Assembly (NCBI GenBank): GCA_947177825.1
Contig: CAMWWA010000027.1
Coordinates: 1 to 11,146 of the forward strand
DNA: 11,146 nucleotides
Direction of reading: 5' to 3'
Source of the DNA: an uncultured Clostridia bacterium
Lineage (GTDB): Bacteria > Bacillota > Clostridia > Christensenellales > Borkfalkiaceae
The position numbers were made by a program, and so were the translations under genes. Positions 1 through 4,451 of this stretch are shown piece by piece. Below the pieces are notes generated by a model that did no database searches, was not told the origin of the DNA, and saw only the letters and a program-made list of their open reading frames with translations. The number at the start of each line of letters is the position of its first letter. The stretch's first letter is position 1.

Positions 1-263
1 ACAAGAAGTCCCCCTTCTACAGAGTAGTCGTTATCGATTCCAGAAAGGCGCAGTCGGGCGAGTACATCGACAAAATCGGTTACGTTGACCCCCTCAAGTC
101 CCCCGCTGAAATCAATATCGACGTGGAAAAGGCAAAGGCGTGGCTTGCAAAGGGCGTTCAGCCTACCGAGACGGTAAAAAGCTATCTTGTAAAGGTCGGC
201 GCTATGGAGCAGTCCAAAAAGCTTTCCGCTCCCAAGACCAACGACAAGAAAAAGAAGAAGTAA
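1..263 (+). CDS. rpsP: 30S ribosomal protein S16, 3' part
   Basis: The reading frame enters at base 3 and gives 86 residues before TAA, immediately followed by a second in-frame TAA. It opens with KKSPFYRVVVIDSR and continues into GEYIDKIGYVDP, the conserved N-terminal block of bacterial S16; later AKAWLAKGVQPTETV is the typical S16 helix. S16 is a primary-type binder of 16S rRNA in the 30S body. The protein lacks roughly the first dozen residues, which lie upstream of the window. The C-terminus is a lysine-rich tail ending in five lysines, likely disordered and rRNA-contacting. It is followed after 6 nt by khpA, and rpsP-khpA-rimM-trmD is the standard Firmicutes operon, so co-transcription is expected. 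The identification is secure; the start, promoter and upstream partner (commonly ffh) cannot be seen. Confidence 0.97.
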   Translation, partial: KKSPFYRVVVIDSRKAQSGEYIDKIGYVDPLKSPAEINIDVEKAKAWLAKGVQPTETVKSYLVKVGAMEQSKKLSAPKTNDKKKKK

Positions 264-269
264 TAAATT

Positions 270-512
270 ATGGATACCTTAGCTTTAATTAAATACGTCG
301 TCGAGCGTTTTGCCGACAAGACCGGAGAAATCGAATATAAGGTGGAGGAAAAGGAAACCGCGGTTGAAGTTACCGTGCTTCTGGACCCCTCGGATATGGG
401 CAAAGTAATCGGCAAGCAGGGCAAAATAGCAAAGGCGCTCAGGACGATTGTCAATGCTTATACTCCCAGAGAAGAGAAAAAGTATTTTATAGAAATTAAG
501 GAAAAGGTGTGA
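270..512 (+). CDS. khpA: KH-domain RNA-binding protein KhpA (YlqC family)
   Basis: This 80-residue protein is a single type II KH domain. The RNA-gripping GxxG loop is GKQG at residues 48-51, inside the family signature GKVIGKQGKIAKALR. Length and position between rpsP and rimM match KhpA/YlqC/YhzB-type proteins of Gram-positive bacteria. Known members bind many RNAs, usually as a partner of KhpB/Jag, and affect cell size and division; that role here is inferred from the family. The start is ATG after the double stop of rpsP. The only ribosome-binding signal is the AAGAAG run at the end of rpsP, which suggests translational coupling. The stop codon TGA lies inside the left arm of a terminator-like hairpin (502-525), an arrangement that could limit read-through into rimM. 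Confidence 0.95.
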   Translation: MDTLALIKYVVERFADKTGEIEYKVEEKETAVEVTVLLDPSDMGKVIGKQGKIAKALRTIVNAYTPREEKKYFIEIKEKV

Positions 513-527
513 GCGCACACCTTTTTC
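502..527 (+). terminator. intrinsic terminator or attenuator between khpA and rimM
   Basis: AAAAGGTGTG (502-511) pairs perfectly with CACACCTTTT (516-525) around the loop AGCG, and the right arm runs into TTTTT. The GGTGTG/CACACC core is six base pairs, extended by four A-T pairs. This is a plausible short rho-independent terminator. It contains the khpA stop codon at 510-512, so ribosomes finishing khpA would cover the left arm. No promoter is evident before rimM at 541, so partial termination (attenuation) is more likely than a true operon end. The stem is fairly short, so its strength is uncertain. Confidence 0.6.
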
Positions 528-540
528 TCATATTACCGCT

Positions 541-1050
541 ATGAAAGATTATTTGACTATTGCAACTATAGTAAAGCCGCAGGGCATACGCGGCGAAGTA
601 AAAGTACTGACAATGACCGACTGTCCCGAGGATTTGCAGGCGTTCGACAGGGTATATATAGGGGGAAACGCCTATAAAATGCTTAAAGTGCGCCCCCAGG
701 GCGGCAACTGTGCGTTCGTAACCTTAAGCGGCATAGCCGACAGAAACGCTGCCGAGCTTCTGCGCGGACTGGATATCGAGGTATTGCGCGGGGACGCCCC
801 CCAGCTTCCCGAAGACACCTTTTATATCGCCGACTTAATCGGTTGCACGGTGGTTGACGATACGGGCAGAGAAATCGGTACGGTCGAAAGCGTTACCCCT
901 GCAAAGACGGATATTTACGAGCTTAAAAAGGGCAACGGCAAAAAGGTCGTTTTCCCCGCGGTCAAGGGGCTGATTGCCGACGTGGATTTGTCCGCGCGCA
1001 AAATAACCGTCAGTGCGGCGCGGTTTAAGGAAGTCGCGCTCGACGAGTAA
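541..1050 (+). CDS. rimM: 16S rRNA processing protein RimM
   Basis: This 169-residue protein has the usual two-domain RimM layout. The N-terminal RimM beta-barrel covers about residues 5-85 with the signature KPQGIRGEVKV at 12-22 (most relatives have His where this has Gln14). The C-terminal PRC-barrel covers about 90-165 with FYIADLIG at 94-101 and VVFPAVKGLIADVD near 136-149. RimM binds S19 and assists maturation of the 30S head. It lies 28 nt after khpA and 8 nt before trmD, the universal rimM-trmD pairing. The ATG is preceded by TTTTTCTCATATTACCGCT, with no Shine-Dalgarno match, probably because the khpA terminator-like hairpin occupies this gap. Residues 1-10 already form the expected first strand, so a later start is unlikely. 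Confidence 0.96.
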   Translation: MKDYLTIATIVKPQGIRGEVKVLTMTDCPEDLQAFDRVYIGGNAYKMLKVRPQGGNCAFVTLSGIADRNAAELLRGLDIEVLRGDAPQLPEDTFYIADLIGCTVVDDTGREIGTVESVTPAKTDIYELKKGNGKKVVFPAVKGLIADVDLSARKITVSAARFKEVALDE

Positions 1051-1058
1051 AAATAATT

Positions 1059-1727
1059 ATGAAAATTACGGTCTTGACGCTTTTCCCCGAAATGTTCGCG
1101 CCGCTCAAGGAGAGCATAATAGGGCGCGCCGTGGAGGGCGGAAAGCTTGAAATTGAAATTGTAAACATACGCGACTATTCCGCGGACAAGCACAAGAAAT
1201 GCGACGATTATCCCTTCGGCGGCGGCGCGGGCATGGTCATGATGCCCCAGCCCGTAGGAAGCGCGGTGGAGGCGGTCGACCCCGACCACAGGGCGTTGAG
1301 AATTTACACCTCGCCCAAGGGGGAGCGGCTCACACAGCAAAAGGTGCTCAGCCTCTCGCAGCGTGAGCATATCGTCATTCTGTGCGGTCATTACGAGGGC
1401 GTGGACCAGCGCGCGCTGGATATGTATTTCGACGAGGAAATATCCATCGGCGACTACGTGCTTACGGGCGGCGAGCTGCCCGCAATGGTCATCTGCGACA
1501 GTGTTGCGCGCTACGTGGACGGAGTGCTTGCGGCGGGCTCGCTCGTGGACGAAAGCTTTTCGGACGGGCTGCTGGAATATCCGCAGTACACGCGCCCCGC
1601 GGTCTATAACGGTGCGGGCGTGCCCGAGGTGCTGCTATCTGGCAACCACGCGGAAATAGACAAGTGGCGCAGGGAGCAGAGCGAAAAGCTGACCAGGGAG
1701 CGCCGCCCCGACCTTCTTAAAAAGTAA
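1059..1727 (+). CDS. trmD: tRNA (guanine37-N1)-methyltransferase TrmD
   Basis: TrmD transfers methyl from S-adenosylmethionine to N1 of G37 next to the anticodon, preventing +1 frameshifting. This 222-residue protein shows the SPOUT trefoil-knot signatures in order: YPFGGGAGMV (51-60), CGHYEGVDQR (109-118; usually CGRYEGVDER), SIGDYVLTGGELPA (129-142), then DGLLEYPQYTRP (169-180), where Asp169 matches the catalytic aspartate of characterised TrmDs. PEVLLSGNHAEIDKWR (189-204) is the conserved C-terminal domain motif. It is slightly shorter than many homologues (about 240-250), mainly at the extreme C-terminus. The start lies 8 nt after rimM with only a weak ribosome-binding signal, so coupling to rimM translation is likely. 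In most Firmicutes the next gene is rplS; here it is rbgA. Confidence 0.97.
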   Translation: MKITVLTLFPEMFAPLKESIIGRAVEGGKLEIEIVNIRDYSADKHKKCDDYPFGGGAGMVMMPQPVGSAVEAVDPDHRALRIYTSPKGERLTQQKVLSLSQREHIVILCGHYEGVDQRALDMYFDEEISIGDYVLTGGELPAMVICDSVARYVDGVLAAGSLVDESFSDGLLEYPQYTRPAVYNGAGVPEVLLSGNHAEIDKWRREQSEKLTRERRPDLLKK

Positions 1728-1743
1728 TTACAGGTGACGTAAA

Positions 1744-2619
1744 ATGAAGACCTTACAATGGTTCCCCGGGCATATGACCAAGGCAATGCGCATGATGGAG
1801 GAGAACGTAGCCGTCTGCGACGGAGTTATCTACGTGCTCGACGCGCGTTGCCCCGCTTCGTCGTTCAATCCCGCGCTTAAAAAAATGTTCGGGGCAAAGC
1901 CCGTTTTATACGTTCTGAACAAGGGCGACCTTGCAGACGGGAAAGCCGACGCGTTTGCTAAGCTCATACGCGACAGCGGCGCGCCGTGCGTGCGCATTAA
2001 CGCCGCGGACAGCCGTTCGCGCAGGGCGCTGTCGGATGCGGTTGCGGCTCTCGTTGCAAGCAAGCGCGAAAGGAACGCGCAAAAGGGATACACGCAGACT
2101 TTCCGCTTTATGGTGTGCGGCGTGCCCAACACGGGCAAGAGCACGGTTATCAACCTGCTTGCGGGAAACGCGCGCGCCCAGACGGGAAACAAGGCTGGCG
2201 TAACGCGCGGCAAACAGTGGATACGGCTGGACGGGTACGAGCTTCTGGATACGCCGGGCACCACGCCGCCCTCGTTCGTCAATCAGAGTCTTGCCGTGCG
2301 CCTTGCGTACGTGGGCAGCCTGAACGACGACATTCTCGATTTGGACGATATCGCCCTGGCGCTGCTGGCGGAGCTTAAGGAAAAGTACCCCGCGGCGCTT
2401 GCCGAAAGATACGGCATAGGCGCGGGGGCGCAGAACGGCGTGGAGATTACTCCGCTTGAAATGCTGGACAAGGTATGTATGCGCCGCGGCTTCGTCCTGC
2501 GCGGAAACGATTACGATTACGAGCGCGGCGAAAAGGCGGTCATAGACGACTTCCGCAAGGGCAGGCTGGGCAAGGTCACGCTTGACGATTTGAACGATTG
2601 CAAGGGCTTTGTTTTTTAA
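1744..2619 (+). CDS. rbgA: ribosome biogenesis GTPase RbgA (YlqF)
   Basis: This is a 291-residue circularly permuted GTPase. The motifs occur in the permuted order G4-G5-G1-G2-G3: NKGD at 59-62, G1/P-loop GVPNTGKST at 126-134, the G2 threonine in GVTRG (152-156), and G3 DTPG at 169-172. The N-terminus carries the family hallmark WFPGHM (6-11), and a C-terminal helical domain follows. RbgA acts late in 50S assembly, promoting incorporation of proteins such as L16; that role is taken from Bacillus subtilis work. A good Shine-Dalgarno sequence, AGGTGA, precedes the ATG. The gene is 16 nt after trmD and its stop is adjacent to the rnhB start (one base between), so it is part of the same operon. 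Family length and motifs are complete. Confidence 0.96.
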   Translation: MKTLQWFPGHMTKAMRMMEENVAVCDGVIYVLDARCPASSFNPALKKMFGAKPVLYVLNKGDLADGKADAFAKLIRDSGAPCVRINAADSRSRRALSDAVAALVASKRERNAQKGYTQTFRFMVCGVPNTGKSTVINLLAGNARAQTGNKAGVTRGKQWIRLDGYELLDTPGTTPPSFVNQSLAVRLAYVGSLNDDILDLDDIALALLAELKEKYPAALAERYGIGAGAQNGVEITPLEMLDKVCMRRGFVLRGNDYDYERGEKAVIDDFRKGRLGKVTLDDLNDCKGFVF

Positions 2620-2620
2620 T

Positions 2621-3217
2621 ATGGACAAGATACGATACGAAAGAGAATTGCTTGAAAAGGGCTATAAATATATTTGCGGAGTCGACGAGGTGGGCAGAGG
2701 TCCGCTTGCCGGTCCCGTGGTGTGCGCCGCCGTCATAATGCCGCTTGACGACCTTATTGAGGGCGTGGACGACAGCAAAAAGCTTACCGCAAAAAAGCGT
2801 GAAATGCTAAGCGAAAACATATTAAAAAAGGCGGTTGCCTACCGCATATGCCGCGTCGAACCGCAAATTATAGACCAAATCAACATTTTGCAGGCAACCA
2901 GGCTGTGTATGAAGAACGCGGTGGAGGGCTTGGAAATCGCGCCCGCCTTCGTGCTTACCGACGGCAATATGACCTTGGATATCGACGTTCCGCAAAGGTC
3001 GATAATCAAGGGCGACGCGCTAAGCTATTCGATTGGCGCGGCTTCGATTATCGCCAAGGTGTACAGGGACAAGCTTATGGCGGACTACGCAAAGGAATAT
3101 CCGCAGTACGGTTTCGAAAGCAACGTCGGCTACGGCTCGCAGGCGCACATTAAGGCAATCGAACAGTTCGGCTTAACGCCCATACACCGCAGGAGTTTCA
3201 CCAAGAGATGGCAATAA
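2621..3217 (+). CDS. rnhB: ribonuclease HII
   Basis: This 198-residue type 2 RNase H cleaves RNA in RNA/DNA hybrids and at single ribonucleotides embedded in DNA. The four metal-binding acidic residues are visible: Asp22-Glu23 in CGVDEVGRGPLAGPV, Asp114 in VLTDGN, and Asp132 in IKGDALSYSIGAASIIAKV. The VDDSKKLT segment (49-56) and the C-terminal YGFESNVGYGSQAH and HRRSF motifs complete the family pattern. I chose ATG 2621 over an in-frame TTG at 2609 because the latter adds only MFFN, overlaps rbgA and has no properly spaced ribosome-binding site. An AAGGG 14 nt upstream of the ATG is a rather distant Shine-Dalgarno candidate, so coupling to rbgA is probable. The 3' end overlaps yraN by 10 nt. 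Confidence 0.96.
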   Translation: MDKIRYERELLEKGYKYICGVDEVGRGPLAGPVVCAAVIMPLDDLIEGVDDSKKLTAKKREMLSENILKKAVAYRICRVEPQIIDQINILQATRLCMKNAVEGLEIAPAFVLTDGNMTLDIDVPQRSIIKGDALSYSIGAASIIAKVYRDKLMADYAKEYPQYGFESNVGYGSQAHIKAIEQFGLTPIHRRSFTKRWQ

Positions 3218-3558
3218 ACGGAGAGAAGAGAAGGCTGGGCTTTGCTGGCGAAAACAGGGCGGCGGACTATCTGGAAAAGAGCGGCTATAAGATAGTGGCA
3301 CGCAATTTCAGGTGTCCGTTCGGCGAGGTGGACATTATTGCCGAGAGGGACGGCGTGCTTGCGTTTATAGAGGTCAAAACCCGTTCGAACGACTATTTCG
3401 GCGCGCCCAACCAGGCGGTGGACAAAAAGCGTATGCAGCGCTATAAAAATTGCGTGCGTTACTATTTCGCTCACAGGCAAATAGACTGCACAGTGCGTTT
3501 CGACATAATCGAAGTCACAAAGGCAGGGATAAACCATATCGAAAACGCGTTTTATTGA
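3208..3558 (+). CDS. yraN: YraN family (UPF0102) endonuclease-like protein
   Basis: This 116-residue protein matches the UPF0102/YraN family, which has a PD-(D/E)XK endonuclease fold but no firmly established role. Diagnostic segments are GFAGENRAADYL (11-22), ARNFRCPFGEVDIIA (31-45), LAFIEVKTR (51-59) and VRFDIIEV near the C-terminus. The presumptive metal/catalytic residues are Asp42, Glu55 and Lys57, all present. The ATG overlaps the last 10 nt of rnhB, and AGGAG lies 12 nt upstream within rnhB. The rnhB-yraN pair is common in Firmicutes and Proteobacteria, suggesting a DNA repair or processing role, but this is inference. It is the last gene before the gene-poor region, and no clear intrinsic terminator follows it. 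Confidence 0.93.
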   Translation: MAINGEKRRLGFAGENRAADYLEKSGYKIVARNFRCPFGEVDIIAERDGVLAFIEVKTRSNDYFGAPNQAVDKKRMQRYKNCVRYYFAHRQIDCTVRFDIIEVTKAGINHIENAFY

Positions 3559-3565
3559 GCTACTT

Positions 3566-3585
3566 TATATAATACATATTATATA
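3566..3585. repeat. AT-only 20-bp palindrome downstream of yraN
   Basis: TATATAATA (3566-3574) is followed by CA and then its exact reverse complement TATTATATA (3577-3585). The sequence also contains a perfect TATAAT at 3568-3573, but no recognisable -35 box sits 16-18 bp upstream. It lies only 6 bp before the structured repeat R1 (3592-3709). It could be a weak cruciform, a protein-binding site or a -10 element for R1. Composition this skewed can also produce such symmetry by chance, so only the palindrome itself is certain. Confidence 0.5.
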
Positions 3586-3591
3586 TAAGCG

Positions 3592-3709
3592 CTCGGCTCA
3601 TAAGCGTCGCAATACTGTGTCGCGCTGCGGCAACCCTCAGTCATTTACTTCATTGTAAACTCCTTCGGGTTTTCCTCGCGCTCCTTGTCTTGCTCGCTTC
3701 TTAGCCGAG
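3592..3709 (+). repeat. structured repeat element, copy R1
   Basis: This 118-bp non-coding element aligns with 4300-4416 almost without gaps (about 70% identity by hand). Its arms CTCGGCTCATAAGCG (3592-3606) and CGCTTCTTAGCCGAG (3695-3709) pair at 13 of 15 positions. Inside lie a GCAA/TTGC match, CGCG/CGCG (3621-3624 with 3677-3680), an AACCC/GGGTT helix (3632-3636 with 3667-3671) and a terminal hairpin TTTAC-TTCATT-GTAAA (3644-3659). Segments ATAAGCGTCGCA, CCTCAGTCA and CTCCTTCGG are identical in the two copies, the last two flanking the terminal hairpin. There is no T-tract, so it is not an ordinary terminator. No open frame in it resembles a protein. I do not recognise the family; a repeated regulatory RNA or a REP/MITE-like element are the main options. 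Confidence 0.8.
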
Positions 3710-3774
3710 GGATAGAGGTGGAATTATTAAGAAAATTTGTTTTGTGAAATTTGCGATACACCCTGTAAAAATAG

Positions 3775-3803
3775 TTGCAATTTCGTTTTTCATTTGCTAA
3801 GAT
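3775..3803 (+). promoter_or_regulatory. candidate sigma-70/sigma-A promoter for rplS
   Basis: TTGCAA (3775-3780) and TAAGAT (3798-3803) are separated by exactly 17 bp, each matching 4 of 6 consensus positions. The surrounding sequence (about 3720-3840) is conspicuously AT-rich compared with the genes. Transcription from here would start near 3810 and give an rplS leader of roughly 100 nt. The match is moderate, but no better promoter is seen between R1 and rplS. It implies that rplS is transcribed independently of the upstream operon. Confidence 0.5.
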
Positions 3804-3846
3804 AGTATGGCAATTGAAAAAAAGCAAATAAAAATTTAAAAGACTT

Positions 3847-3886
3847 CGGGTATTCCGCTACGGCAAAACCGCCGCAAGAATACTTG
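3847..3886 (+). promoter_or_regulatory. hairpin in the rplS leader, possible L19 autoregulatory site
   Basis: GTATTC (3850-3855) pairs with GAATAC (3878-3883), extended outward by two G-U pairs and a C-G pair (3847-3849 with 3884-3886). Inside, CGGC (3861-3864) pairs with GCCG (3871-3874) around an AAAACC loop, leaving an internal loop CGCTA/CAA. The structure ends 7 nt before the GGAGG ribosome-binding site. Ribosomal-protein leaders, including an L19 leader in Firmicutes, are known to bind their product or attenuate expression. I cannot confirm from memory that this one matches that family, so the regulatory role is inferred from position and structure. Confidence 0.45.
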
Positions 3887-3908
3887 GTTAATCGGAGGAA
3901 AAGTCAAA

Positions 3909-4253
3909 ATGAGTAAGTTGATAGAAGCCATTGAAAAGGAAGGAATGAAGGAAAGCGTTCCCGCGTTCAACGTAGGCGACACCGTAAGGGTCGGCTTTAA
4001 GGTTATCGAGGGTACCAAGGAAAGAATTCAGAACTTCGAAGGCGTTGTAATCGCAAAGAAGCACGGCGGTATAAGAGAAAGCTTCACCGTCCGCCGCTTA
4101 TCTTTCGGCGTAGGCGTGGAAAGAACCTTTCCCGTTCACTCTCCCAAAATCGCGTCCATCGCGGTAGTCAAGAAAGGTAAGGTAAGAAGAGCTAAGCTCT
4201 ACTACCTGAGAGGGCTGACAGGTAAGGCTGCTAAGATTCAGGAGATAAGATAA
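3909..4253 (+). CDS. rplS: 50S ribosomal protein L19
   Basis: This 114-residue protein is a full-length L19, which sits at the 30S-50S interface next to bridge B6/B8. Recognisable segments are [30 protein letters not shown] (21-50), [23 protein letters not shown] (57-79) and the C-terminal [18 protein letters not shown]. The strong Shine-Dalgarno GGAGG (3894-3898) fixes the ATG. Its placement is unusual: L19 normally follows trmD directly, whereas here rbgA, rnhB and yraN intervene. It forms a stand-alone unit with its own candidate promoter, leader hairpin and terminator, and is bracketed by repeat copies R1 and R2. This implies expression separate from trmD/rimM. The codon use, which looks more uniform than that of its neighbours, fits a highly expressed gene and does not suggest foreign origin. 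Confidence 0.98.
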   Translation: MSKLIEAIEKEGMKESVPAFNVGDTVRVGFKVIEGTKERIQNFEGVVIAKKHGGIRESFTVRRLSFGVGVERTFPVHSPKIASIAVVKKGKVRRAKLYYLRGLTGKAAKIQEIR

Positions 4254-4260
4254 TTAAATA

Positions 4261-4290
4261 AGCTCCCGTTGCGCAAACGGGAGCTTTTTT
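4261..4290 (+). terminator. strong intrinsic terminator of rplS
   Basis: AGCTCCCGTT (4261-4270) pairs perfectly with AACGGGAGCT (4276-4285) around a GCGCA loop, followed by an uninterrupted run of six T (4285-4290) and then AATTT. It starts 8 bp after the rplS stop codon. This ten-base-pair GC-rich stem with a T-tract is a textbook rho-independent terminator and should close the rplS transcript, so comM needs either its own promoter or read-through. Confidence 0.93.
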
Positions 4291-4299
4291 AATTTGCTT

Positions 4300-4416
4300 C
4301 TCCGCTTATAAGCGTCGCATTTTGGCGTTGCGTTCCGTGCCGCCTCAGTCACGTACTTCTGTGTACGCTCCTTCGGTGGTACTCACGCGCCTTGAACTGC
4401 TCGCTTCTAATCGGAG
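4300..4416 (+). repeat. structured repeat element, copy R2
   Basis: This 117-bp element is a diverged direct copy of 3592-3709. Arms CTCCGCTTATAAGCG (4300-4314) and CGCTTCTAATCGGAG (4402-4416) pair at 13 of 15 positions. The inner helix TGCCGCC/GGTGGTA (4338-4344 with 4375-4381) pairs over seven positions using two G-U wobbles, and the terminal hairpin is CGTAC-TTCTGT-GTACG (4352-4367). Where it differs from R1 the pairing partners change together at five positions, so structure rather than sequence is conserved. It lies between the rplS terminator and comM, where it would form part of a comM leader if transcribed from upstream. Its 3' arm contains GGAGG, but this is 34 nt before the comM ATG and too far to act as its ribosome-binding site. 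Confidence 0.8.
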
Positions 4417-4451
4417 GGAGTAGACAAAAGTTTTTACTAAGGAACAGACAA

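Noticed and set aside
2609..2620. TTG start for rnhB giving an MFFN extension
   Set aside because: It overlaps the rbgA end and lacks a properly spaced ribosome-binding site; ATG 2621 directly follows the rbgA stop.
3592..3709. R1 (and likewise R2, 4300-4416) as a rho-independent terminator
   Set aside because: The arms are long and imperfect, are separated by about 90 bases, and no T-tract follows either copy. A genuine terminator is already present upstream of R2.
3792..3829. Inverted repeat ATTTGCT...AGCAAAT overlapping the rplS -10 region, as an operator
   Set aside because: Seven base pairs separated by 24 nt in a very AT-rich stretch is expected by chance; no second supporting signal.
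3592..4416. R1 and R2 as a CRISPR array
   Set aside because: Only two diverged copies about 590 bp apart with a ribosomal protein gene between them; there are no short regular repeats or spacers and no cas genes.
4392..4451. TTG start for comM 60 nt upstream of the ATG
   Set aside because: The extra residues are encoded by the 3' part of repeat R2 and flanking sequence and do not resemble ComM; AAGGA is correctly spaced for ATG 4452.
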